Notes under the pieces: model-generated
Told to the model about the DNA's origin: nothing
Database searches by the model: none
The model's input: only the letters and a program-made list of their open reading frames with translations
Made by a program: the position numbers and the translations under genes
Assembly: GCF_013426205.1 (NCBI RefSeq)
Contig: NC_089423.1
Coordinates: forward strand, 4,030,001 to 4,094,000
Length of the DNA stretch: 64,000 nucleotides
Reading direction: 5' to 3'
Source of the DNA: Metarhizium brunneum
Taxonomy: Eukaryota; Ascomycota; Sordariomycetes; Hypocreales; Clavicipitaceae
Part shown: in pieces, positions 13,230-22,847 of the stretch
How the letters are laid out: every line of letters begins with the position of its first letter
Numbering within the stretch: the first letter of the stretch is position 1

Positions 13230-15104
13230 ATGGAAAAGCTGCCCACGACGCCTGCGTCCACGCCACCGCCTGCGAACCGTCGTGATATCCAACAAAATCG
13301 TCTGACTCCAACTAGACCACGCTCCCCGCTACCTGGGCTATCCAACTCGGAGCCATTTCTTCGATTTCCTCGGCCCCAAGGAAATAAACGGCTTGCAAAC
13401 TGGATATCGACAAGCAATCCAGACATCATGCGAGCGGCCACTCCAACCGAGGACTCCGGTATGGCCGAGTCTACTTTTGAGCTGATCAGCAGCACCGATG
13501 TCGAATCTCATGATGAGAATTACACCGAGTCTATATCAGAGTCTGTAGGCTCGCTCGACTTTCACCGGCCAGATGATGTACAATCTCTGGCTGGTACTGA
13601 ACAAACCTTTGACGATGAATCTTTGGCAGATGAAGAAGTCGAAACCTCGCCACAATCTGCTGAACATGAAGCCGGCACTGAATTAATCAATGATGAAACC
13701 GTCGTTGCTCAGCGGGCTTCTGATGCTTCGGAATCCGACGAGGAGGCTCGTTCGCGATGCTCTTTGAGCTATACTCAGCAGAGCCTGAAGACACCTTCCA
13801 TCTTGACACCGGAAGCAAGCAAAATTATTGAAAGGCCCCCGGAAAATACAAACAACAAGTTCTATACACCACCTGTACGTTTTCGACATTGGATGGATAT
13901 TACCAGAGAGGGAATGTTCCGCACTTGGGAATACGCTACAGATGCGACATCTGCGGTTCTCCCTGGCCTTTTATTTGGGGTTGTATTCAGTCTTCTAATC
14001 TCAACACTGTACCCTTCAACTGTCGAGTTCATGAAACCTGCAGAAACTGTCGTCACTTCTACAGTTACTGCAACCACAACACCTCTTGTAATCTATACAA
14101 AACAGTCGACCTCAACTGCTACCGTTGCACAACAGACTACATCAACAAAGGGCATGGGTTTAATTGCCATAAAAGAAGAAGCATCTGACGAGTGGCTCTT
14201 TGGCCTGAAAAGACCGGATGTTCAATTTAGCCCTTTGGGCCACGGCGCCGTTGTGGTGCACATTGCCTCTCATGTACAGAAGACATGGCTGAAGAAGAAG
14301 AACTGTGTCTCAATCACAGCCACCCGCAATGGAGAAGCCGTGGAGGTAGAATTCTACCCTTCCAAAGATGGCTTTCTTGTCAAGTTTCCAAAAAAGGAAG
14401 CTTTTGGCGTGGTCAAACTTCTAGTTGAGGCCACATGTCGACCTACTGTGTCCAAAGCTGTTAAGGTCCACTTTGGAAAAGGTATAATGGAAGAAGCATA
14501 TGAACGGACGATGAATTTGGCTCACGATATCTCCGAACTGGTCCCAGTAGCTGCCCAAGAAGCAGAGCGGTGTATTGTCGGAGCTAAGAAGTCATTTGGA
14601 GCAGTGTCCGATACTGTAGCCAGTAGGGTGGTGACAGTCTCTGATACCCTGATAGGGAGACTCAAGGCCTCATCCGCCAGAATGGAAAGGCTTCTATCGG
14701 AACTTCCGTCATCTTCAATTGAGTACGCTAGGGAGGTGGTCGATGGAGTTCCACAGGCTCTGGAGTCAATGTACAAGCAGGCATCGGAGGCCATGGGATC
14801 GCACAACAACATCAAGCTCGATATCCAGGATGGTATACTTGATGCCGAACTGTACTTCCTTAGGACTCGAATTTCAGCAAAGATGTGGTGGCTCAAGGTG
14901 ACCAGACAGACAGCGGAGCACGATGAGTATGGAAAGAAGGCCCAAGACTTCATTGCCAAGAGAAGGTGTGAAGGGAGAAATAAGATTCGGGGATTGCTCC
15001 GTGACGATGGCAAGGACCATGGGTTTTGTGGGCGGACGAAACGAAGTTGGTGCAAACGGCATAGCCGAAAGGGGCGGGACGGGACATTCATCTTTACTAG
15101 GTAG
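13230..15104 (+). CDS. Hypothetical single-span membrane protein
   Basis: I do not recognise this protein. One open frame of 624 codons starts at an ATG after CGCT and needs no intron. Residues 1-230 are acidic and rich in Ser, Thr and Glu, with low-complexity stretches such as DDESLADEEVETSP, and look disordered. A single hydrophobic segment, about residues 242-262 (VLPGLLFGVVFSLLISTLYP), is followed by a Thr/Val/Ala-rich linker (about 268-303). Next is a compact domain (about 305-415) and then a long, probably helical region (about 420-560) with regularly spaced A, E, R and L. This arrangement suggests a single-pass membrane protein with a disordered face and a helical face; which compartment is unknown. 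The last 45 residues are G, R and K-rich and may be mis-framed or follow an unrecognised intron, so the C-terminus is uncertain. Confidence 0.72.
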   Translation: MEKLPTTPASTPPPANRRDIQQNRLTPTRPRSPLPGLSNSEPFLRFPRPQGNKRLANWISTSNPDIMRAATPTEDSGMAESTFELISSTDVESHDENYTESISESVGSLDFHRPDDVQSLAGTEQTFDDESLADEEVETSPQSAEHEAGTELINDETVVAQRASDASESDEEARSRCSLSYTQQSLKTPSILTPEASKIIERPPENTNNKFYTPPVRFRHWMDITREGMFRTWEYATDATSAVLPGLLFGVVFSLLISTLYPSTVEFMKPAETVVTSTVTATTTPLVIYTKQSTSTATVAQQTTSTKGMGLIAIKEEASDEWLFGLKRPDVQFSPLGHGAVVVHIASHVQKTWLKKKNCVSITATRNGEAVEVEFYPSKDGFLVKFPKKEAFGVVKLLVEATCRPTVSKAVKVHFGKGIMEEAYERTMNLAHDISELVPVAAQEAERCIVGAKKSFGAVSDTVASRVVTVSDTLIGRLKASSARMERLLSELPSSSIEYAREVVDGVPQALESMYKQASEAMGSHNNIKLDIQDGILDAELYFLRTRISAKMWWLKVTRQTAEHDEYGKKAQDFIAKRRCEGRNKIRGLLRDDGKDHGFCGRTKRSWCKRHSRKGRDGTFIFTR

Positions 15105-15435
15105 ATGCTTGAAGGGGACATACGGCAAGCTCTCATGCAATAGAGATGAAGAGGCCCAGGCGTTGGGTTAAGGACTCTGCTTTTAAATAGGTTACGGGAC
15201 GCGCTGGAGTTTTCTGGTCATGATTGAGTTGAGGACCAGCTCCGGACACTGTCGATTTATGGATTTTGTGGCCGCGAGCCAAATTTTCTTTTATAGCAAA
15301 CAAGGATATCCATCTGACTTGTCATCAAATAGTAAAGGTGTTACCATGTGCCATTGTGTTGTATCAAACTCCAACATGTTGGGTGGTATTGGGAGAGTGG
15401 TCAACTAGCGGCGGTTGGTGCCTGGGTGCAATACA

Positions 15436-15520
15436 TACCTACCTACCTAGGTAGGTAGGTAAGTACCTACTAAGTACTTACTTAAGTAGGTACTCACCTA
15501 GGTGCCTAGTACTCGATAAT
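15436..15520. repeat. TACCT/AGGTA palindrome cluster
   Basis: A perfect 26-base palindrome (15436-15461) consists of the half-site TACCTACCTACCT followed by its complement, centred on CCTAGG. It is followed by degenerate copies of the same words (AAGTACCTAC, TTAAGTAGGTACTCACCTAGGT in pieces) up to about 15520. Such a sequence could extrude a hairpin. Similar clusters occur at 36672, 53272-53300 and 59771-59815. Confidence 0.75.
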
Positions 15521-16548
15521 CTTGAAAGGTAGGGACTTGAGCAGTATGGCCTGATACAGTGACAAGTCCAGAACAATCATTTCGAGTCCTTAAATAGGCA
15601 GTCGGCACTGTAAGAAGCATAACTTACCGTGATACTTGCCCTGCGGAATCTGGATAGCTACCCCGCAGTGCCATCTGCTGCTGTTAATTAATTGTCCACG
15701 TTGGTCAGTAAAGGCGGTGAGAGCAGAAGGCCTGGCGTGTTCTGAACTTGTGACGCGCCGCCATGTACAGTGACGGAGTACGTAGCTGGGCTGCCTAATG
15801 GTGCCTTGCGGCTGAGAGCATGCAGCCCAAAATATGATTACCTACGCCCGTACGGATCCCATGTTTCTGAAGTTGACGTGCTGCAGTTGACGATGACGAC
15901 GAAGTGATGAAGCAAAGTCGAGTCCTTGGATGATGCGACACCCCTGCCATACAGTACATACAGTTAATGTATGTATGTACATAAAGTACGTAGCTCTAGA
16001 TGTCCCTATCTATGCCTGACCCGCGAGGCTAAACGATGGAATACTGGCGCCGACATGTGGTTGCAGCAGTGACACGCATAGTGAGGATTGGATTACACCG
16101 GAGCAAGTCACGGGTTGTATGGAGTTTGCTTCCTGGTTTGCCTGCGGTTGTTTCTGCCCTTGTGCTTCTTTCTGTTCTCGGCTGGTCCTTCGCCCCCCCC
16201 CGGATTGGTTGTTTTGGGCAACAGGGGCCGGAAGGCGCCTGGGGGGAAGGAGGACGGTGGCCCAACGCTACGCTGCGCTGACATTTGGATTCTTGGTGGG
16301 AAAGGCGCAGTCAAACCGGACTGGTCTTTGTTGCCTTTTGAGCAAGCACTTAAAACCCTTTGCAAAGGCCTTGCCTTGTTTGCACCTCGACACCCCTTGT
16401 TTTTTTGGTAAAGAGTTCTTTTACACACCTCTGTTGCTGCAGACTCTACTGGGTGTTTTTGTCCAGGCGTCGTCTCTACCGGCTGTAGCGCGCTAGTTCC
16501 CTGTGAGTGCATTTCATCTTGATTTCCATGTCATCTTAATGGCGGCCC

Positions 16549-16572
16549 GCAGCAGCAGCAGCAGCAGCAGCA
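16549..16572. repeat. GCA trinucleotide microsatellite
   Basis: Eight uninterrupted GCA/CAG units lie about 265 bases upstream of the YRB1 start codon, probably in its promoter or 5' leader. Confidence 0.8.
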
Positions 16573-16835
16573 CTTGATTGACAGCGGACCTGTTTGGCTC
16601 TCGCTGGTGGGGCGCAGATGCCCCGAGTGCTAAACGGGTTTGGCTGGTGGAGGGCCCGAGGGCTGGAGGGGTAATAACAAGAACCAAATCTGTGGTGGGC
16701 ACGGGATTTTTTTTCAAAAGCATTCCTTGTTCGAGACTGACTGGACTGTTCGAGCGGGAAGCATCTACACAGTTTCGCCTTTCACATAGTCTCCGACCGT
16801 TTTCAACTTACGATACCCCCCCCGAAGAAGCAAAC

Positions 16836-18146
16836 ATGTCTGGCGCTGAGAACACCGAGCCCAAGGTCGAGGAGACCAAGCCCATCGAGACCACAGAGCA
16901 GGTATGAGCCGCCCTTCCTGCAGACACTTGTCTTGTCCTTGTCCCGCACTGAAACCCATCGACGGTGCTGTCCATGGTGGCGGCTGCTGTCGGCCGTTGG
17001 GACTTTGGTCCATGGCCGACTATGCGCCCGCGTCTTCATGTGCGGTTCTAAAGTTGATGCTTTGGTGGGATATTTGGGGAAAAGTCGTCTGGTGGCGCGA
17101 TTATGCTACGCCTTGCTTGCGAATCTCTTTGTTCTCGTCAGATGCTAATTGTATGATGGCTAGGCTACTGGTTCCGCTTCCGATCCCGCCCCTGCCGCCG
17201 CTGATGAGAAGCCAGTAACCTCGTCGGCCGTATTCTCCATGTTTGGAGGCGGCGCGAAGAAGGAGAAGAAGGACGAGGACGAGGACCGTGGCGACACTTC
17301 TGGTAGCGCCAAGGCCCAGCGAGAAGCCGCCAAGGCTGAGGCTGGCGAGGTACGTTGTTTGTTTGTTTTTCACGCGCGAATCTCGGAATAATGGTTGTGC
17401 GATGATGATGACTTGAGAAGTGCTTGGACTGTGTTGGCAGGTCTGGATGGTGGATGCCCGGAAGTAGATGACTGACCATGTTCACCGCTGCAGGAAGATG
17501 CCCCCGAGAGCGAGGATGTCCATTTTGAGCCCGTCATCAAGCTCACTGAAAAGGTCGAGACCAAGACCAACGAGGAGTCCGAGGAGCAGCTGTTCAAAAT
17601 GCGCGCAAAGTTGTTCAAGTTCTCCAAGGAATCTAGCGAATGGAAGGAGCGAGGAACTGGTGATGTTCGCCTGCTCAAGCACAAGGAGAATGGCAAGACC
17701 AGACTGGTTATGCGACGCGACAAGACTCTCAAGGTCTGCGCTAACCACTACAGTAAGTTTCTTGTCCCTCTAACCACTGTGGATGCTGTGGACGCCATGA
17801 ATGTGGGTGGATGACGGGGGTTGTTCAGGAATCAGAGCGACTGACCCTTTTGTGTGCTAGTTGTGCCCGAGATGAAGCTTTCTCCCAACGTTGGTTCGGA
17901 CCGCAGCTGGGTATGGAATGCCGCTGCTGATGTCAGTGAGGGCGAACCCGAGGCTTGCACTCTTGCCATTCGCTTCGCAAACTCTGAGAGTGAGTCTGAC
18001 ACCACATTACTTTTGTACGCGAGCGACCCTGTACTGACGCGCATGCTGTAGACGCCAATCTCTTCAAGGATGCTTTCTTGAAGGCCCAGAAGGAGAACGA
18101 GGTGATTTTCGGCAAGGAGGAGGGATCGACTGCCAAGTCTGAATAA
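16836..18146 (+). CDS. YRB1: Ran-specific binding protein 1 (RanBP1/Yrb1)
   Basis: Cytoplasmic Ran-GTP-binding protein that works with RanGAP to release cargo and hydrolyse GTP in nuclear transport. Five exons: 16836-16901, 17164-17349, 17494-17752, 17861-17989, 18052-18146, all with GT-AG borders, giving 244 residues. The N-terminus (about 1-95) is acidic and disordered. The Ran-binding domain follows, from HFEPVIKL near residue 95 to about 225. It includes the family signatures [37 protein letters not shown] and the conserved [13 protein letters not shown]. The short first exon ending at GAACAG-like GAGCAG/GTATGA is supported by the clean frame into exon 2. A 3-prime A-rich stretch near 18355-18375 lies in the probable 3' UTR. 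Identification is firm; exon 1 and 2 are the less conserved part. Confidence 0.94.
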
Positions 18147-19694
18147 GTGTCCAGACGCTCAGCCATGCAGAAATCGTCACGGGCTCTTGCAGTCCATGAA
18201 CCACGAAGAGCTGCTGCTCCCTGCCACCAACCTGACATCACTGCCCTCCCCCCTTTAACCCTTATCCCATCGTCACATCAGCGTTCAGTGTCACCCCAGC
18301 AGCGAAAATATTGTGTCCTTGGAACCAACGCCCCCAATACTGAAGCCAACCCGAAAAAAAGAAGAAAAAAAAAACTACAAACTCTCTATTTTTTTGTTAC
18401 AAAATTCACTGAATTGGGAACCATTCGGAAAGGAGGTGATGATGAAGACGGCTATGAATGAGATGAAAAATGGAGTAGTTGAATGGACAATTCATGGGTT
18501 GAGGAACAGAGAATGCGGGCAGGAATTGGACCACCCAAGCGGTGCAAAATCCCCCCCCTCCCAAGCAGGGATCGCGAATGGTAGATAGCATTTCGGAAGC
18601 ATCAGGTCACAACACAAAGTAATAAATGCAATGTCAAATGGAAATGGGGATGCTTGTGAGCGAGGGGGGCGAGACTTGCAGCCGCATGCGTAGGGTTGAA
18701 TCAATATCGGGGCATTTCTGCTGTCGGCAGGGAGAGCAGAGCAGAGCAGAGCAGACGGTCCATCAAATGGTTGGTTGATGCAGGCAGCACCGGCATTGGC
18801 TCACACCAAAGGTACGGAGTACCTGGGACTGCACTGGAGCATGGGCCCGAGCGCCCAGGTGGCAGGTCAAGTCTGGGTACTCCGTACGCCGGGCGCCAGA
18901 TGAGCACATGCACTTGAGCACTTGAGCACTTGCACGAGGCTAGCACTAAGGCCTTGAAATGTGCGCCAAGCTGTCATTGAATGGACATTGATGGCCATGT
19001 TTGATCCATTATTAGCCTTGAGCCGTGAAAGCGCCCAATGAAGATTGAAGCCATGCCAGACCGTCCATGTCTGCCCCAGGCGCCCGCCAGGCAGCTCCCC
19101 CCAGCGCCGGCGCCCTCACGACTCGACCAGACTGTCCGACCACTCGACCGCCTGGCTCGACTGGTCGTCCACTTGGGCAAGTTGACCAGACGCCTTCCTG
19201 TCGCCAGCCCGAACCTCCGACTCCCGTCAAGTTCCTCCACGTCGTGTCGGATCGCATCCTCGGACGTCTTCGCTCCATCGCAATTGACGGCCCTGCAACA
19301 TCTATCCTATAATACCGGACGCGGATTTCCTCTGTCGACCTATCCCTTACTGGATCGCAGCACCCACCGATTTTTGGTTTTTTTCTTTTTAATTTTTCCT
19401 TGACGTGCCCGTTCCCTTCTGTCCGTCTTGCAACCGTCATTGCTACGGTCCGAGTTGTGTTATTATTAATTTTTTTTCTTTCTTGCCTCCTCTGATCCCT
19501 TTTTGTTCCCGTCCTTGTTGCGATACTCGATACTCGACGCAGAAAGAGAAGGGAGAAGCAGCGAAACGGGGAATCGGAACCGGAACGGGAGCCATTTTAA
19601 ACGGAGTCGAATTTTTATTTTGAATTTTTCCTTGATCCTTTTTGTTCTTGCTTTGCTTCAAGGAGAACGGGGATCCGTCCGGACAGCCGCCAAG
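18147..19694. other. Intergenic region with motif inverted repeat
   Basis: About 1.5 kb. It contains the inverted pair at 18812-18887, a short tandem of TTGAGCAC-like units at 18902-18936, and from about 19040 a C-rich and then T-rich plus strand that looks like a TAF14 promoter and leader. No convincing ORF. Confidence 0.55.
18812..18888. repeat. Inverted repeat of GTACGGAGTAC
   Basis: GTACGGAGTACC at 18812-18823 faces its reverse complement GGTACTCCGTAC at 18876-18887. The arms extend imperfectly inward (CTGGGACT against AGTCTGGG). The loop of about 50 bases itself contains GGGCCCGAGCGCCC. It could form a hairpin of about 12 perfect base pairs plus an imperfect extension. It may be a small non-autonomous element or a bound site; there is no evidence for either. 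Confidence 0.7.
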
Positions 19695-21800
19695 ATGCTG
19701 GTAGAGGTACGTTGAGCATTTTGAACCCCCTTGACCTCCGGGCGGCGGCATCGGTCGTCTGCAGTTGCTAGTTGCTTTGCACTCCCCCAAATACCCCTTT
19801 GCCCTGCCATCGTACCCCGTGGGCCCCGTCCTGTCTTGTCTTGTCGCTGGCCAGCGCGCTGTTTAAATGGATGGGGAGACTGGGCGAGGGGAGGACAACA
19901 TTCAAGGCAGTCGCGGGGAGCAGCCGATGGATGCTGGTGTCGATCGACGAAGCATGGCGAGGCTGCCTCCTTGCGACTCGGCCTGGGACGGAGAGGCACA
20001 ACCTTGCGAGCGAGCAAGAGCCCATTCATTCAATCTTGTTCCCTGACGGCTGCAAAGGGCTGTCGACCGGCTACTCTGTGTGCTCGACAGCCGGCCGACA
20101 GCGCCTCTGGATGCGTGCCTGGACGGCAGGACTCGAACGGCCTTTGCCTGTGTTTATTTTCGGGGCCATGAGCTACCCGCACTCACTCGTGCTCGTGCTC
20201 GTGCTTGTGCTTGTGTGTGTGTGTGTGTGTGCTTGGCCTTGGGCTGCTCACGATTTGGCTCTTGCAATTCCGGCTCTTGTTCATCTCTGTGCCCGTCTTA
20301 CAGTCCCAGTCCCGTCCCGCCTCGTCGATGCTCCTATTTTGCGTGCGAGGAGCTTTGCGCTTTACCGCTGTCCCCGTTGCCCTTGCCGCCGTCTTTTCTT
20401 TTGTGTTTCTCTTATTCACATCGCGGGAACCCTTTTGCCTCGAGCCTTTTTCTTCTTCATAACCATCTATATCCAGAGCTGCCGAAACGAACAAGGAGAA
20501 AGCAGCCTCGCCTCGCCACCCACGGAAAACACCATTTTATCACGATGCCGCCTCGGACGAGGAAGAATGCTAACGATCGGCAGAGGAAAGTTAAAGTCGT
20601 CACCGAACAACACGTCATGTAAGCAACCAGCCACGAATTTTTTTTTTTTTGCTCTTCTCTCTGAAGCTTGCCTACTTCCCGCATCATCGAAATCGACGAA
20701 TGGACGAGAAACAAAGAAAGAAAGAAGATATTTACAAAGTTCTGGTTTTTATTTTTTGCCACGAGTCTGCATGCTGTGAGCTACAGACCATGCCTATTAC
20801 AGAAATAATGAAGCAAAAAGGAAGGACGGAATTGCTGCAAGGAGGATCATTCTTGTTACAATTCCTCTGAAAAGATGCTAATTGTGGCTTGCGTGATAGT
20901 GACAAGCCCTCCCCAGTAGCCGAGTTTCCTATGCGAGAATGGAGCTTGAAATTGCACTTATTGGATGAAGAAGGCAACGAGAGGCCTGCCGATGTGTTCA
21001 CCAAGGTTGTCTACAACCTACATCCTACCTTTGAGAATCCTACTCAGAGTGAGTTGAAGCCTGGCTACCCTTCCACCTGGACCTTTTTCATTTTTTGGCC
21101 AAGATTGGAGCATGCGCTAATCATGTATGCATCGTTTGCCTTCAGCCTTCATCAAGCCTCCATTCCTCTGCAGCAACGAGGGCTGGGGTGAGTTCGAAAT
21201 CAGTATCGACTGCTACACGACTGAAAAGACGAAACTGGCCTCCATTATCCATGACCTGAATTTTCTGCAGGAGAAATATGAGGCCACACATACAGTCACC
21301 TTCAAGAACCCGTCGCAAGCTCTGCAGGAACGCCTGCGTGAAACTGGCCCTTTGCCGAACGACGACGACCGCCAAAAGAAGAAGACCGTCGCCAGTAAGA
21401 AGGGGGGTCAAAAGTACGACTACGAGAAGATTGCTGAGGCACTGGAAAAGCTTGACGAGGAGGACCTGTTGCGTGTTATCCAACTGATTAATGAGAACAA
21501 AGGTCCGGATACCTACATAAGGAGCGATGTGGAAGGTAAGTTTGTGGCTGCCCGCTGCTTTATCCTGTCCGCGCCGGGGAATGTCTTCGGAGTTGTTGAT
21601 GTTTGAAATGCGTATGAGCTAATAGTCGATAACCTTGCTGAAGCCGGGGAGTTCTCAATTGACCTGTATACCATGCCGGATATGCTGACGGCAAAATTGT
21701 GGGAGCACCTGGTATGTTGATACATCACCCTTGAAACGTTGAAGCCCCGCCCCCCTTGGTCACCGTTGATTGGATGCAGAAAGGAAATCACAACTTCTGA
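19695..21800 (+). CDS. TAF14: YEATS-domain protein TAF14
   Basis: Orthologue of yeast Taf14, a YEATS-domain reader of acylated histone lysines shared by TFIID, TFIIF, SWI/SNF, INO80 and NuA3. It matches Taf14 rather than Yaf9 because it carries the C-terminal extra-terminal-like domain (KYDYEKIAEALEKLDEEDL, then GEFSIDLYTMPDMLTAKLW). Preferred exons: 19695-19706, 20584-20618, 20900-21048, 21146-21535, 21626-21711, 21780-21800, giving 230 residues beginning MLVERKVKVVTEQHVID. This start is preferred because ATGCTGGTAGAG is followed by GTACGT, GCTAAC sits 9 bases before the CAG acceptor at 20583, and Taf14 proteins have only a few residues before this segment. The alternative is ATG at 20545, which adds MPPRTRKNANDRQ in frame (239 residues). 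The last intron (21712-21779) is also optional: without it translation ends V-C-stop at 21720. Confidence 0.88.
20211..20231. repeat. TG dinucleotide microsatellite
   Basis: About ten TG units preceded by GTGCTCG/GTGCTTG repeats from 20187. It lies inside the proposed long first intron (or 5' leader) of TAF14. Confidence 0.8.
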
Positions 21801-22809
21801 CAGATGCCACAGTCAAAGAAGGGATTGGTTAATTAATCGTCTTTCATATATTTTGCCTCGGGGCCTCCCAGCAAAGCTTGAGGCTGCCTTTGGTGCATAA
21901 GCACGAAAAATTGCGAGGAATCTGGGGTGGGGGAGGGCCGGCGGGCATACCAGGCCACGGGTTGCTACGCCAGGGTTGATAATCTCAGACCAAGTCTCGT
22001 TCCTCAATGGACTTTTGACCGGCAGCCACAAAGGATGTAGATTGATTCTTCAATATACGGGTGCAAGTGGGAAGAAACCTTGGTGAAAGGGAAATGGACA
22101 TGGGGCTTCTCACTGTATGGAGTAGAAAGGGAGTGAAACGATTGTTCTTTTATGTTGGTGTTTTTTTTTATAAAAAAGAAACTCTTGTTAGGTTATCGTA
22201 AAAGTGGGCTGGGAATGAATAGTCTTTTTTATGCAACAATGTCAACTCGACGTAATGATTGCAACGCGAGTGTTGGCCCAGAGTGGGTGATTGATTAGGC
22301 GATTCTGCAAGCACTTTAAGTATGTACGTAGTGGTTGTCGGCGTATTCTCCCCAGTTGACCTGTCTGTGTGTTCAACTTGATTTGTGGGAGACGTAGCTT
22401 ACGGAACATGTTGAAATCATGTAACCACCACCACTGCTCGGCTAGATAGAGCCTACGAGGCGCAAGGGTGTGTTTTGGTGGCCGTCACCAACTCGTCAGC
22501 CAGCCATGGCAAGACGGCTTATCAAGGGTTGGCCATTTACTATACTAGTAGCCTTTTCCTAATGAATAACAATTTTAAAAAAAACGTGTCTTGTGAGAAT
22601 TATGCTGTCGCCAGGACCAGGGGCCGCGCGCGTATTAGTATGTATGCGTGTAGTACTACTTGTATTCGCGGCAATGCAAATCGCGCCGCCATGGGGATGC
22701 ATGTGACTTTGCACGAATAGGGTGCAAGCGTTCTTCTCCCCGGGCTGGACACCGTGGTTGCCTGCTTTTGCGGCGGAGGCTGGAAAATCTTGCGAATGGC
22801 GGAGGGCGT

Positions 22810-22847
<38 letters not shown>

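Larger units (their letters stand above)
15105..16835. other. Intergenic region with palindromic repeat cluster
   Basis: About 1.7 kb without a gene. It contains the TACCT/AGGTA cluster at 15436-15520, a GACGGAGTAC motif at 15772-15781, and a GCA trinucleotide run at 16549-16572. The stretch after about 16400 is probably the YRB1 promoter and leader. Several overlapping ORFs at 16.03-16.51 kb lie in G/C-rich sequence and look random. Confidence 0.55.

Noticed and set aside
16029..16512. Several overlapping ORFs of 78-134 codons on both strands
   Set aside because: They overlap in all frames in G/C-rich sequence, the usual pattern of random open frames.
19772..20779. 335-codon plus-strand ORF
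   Set aside because: It runs through the TG microsatellite and C/T-rich leader and conflicts with the TAF14 exon frame; composition is low-complexity.
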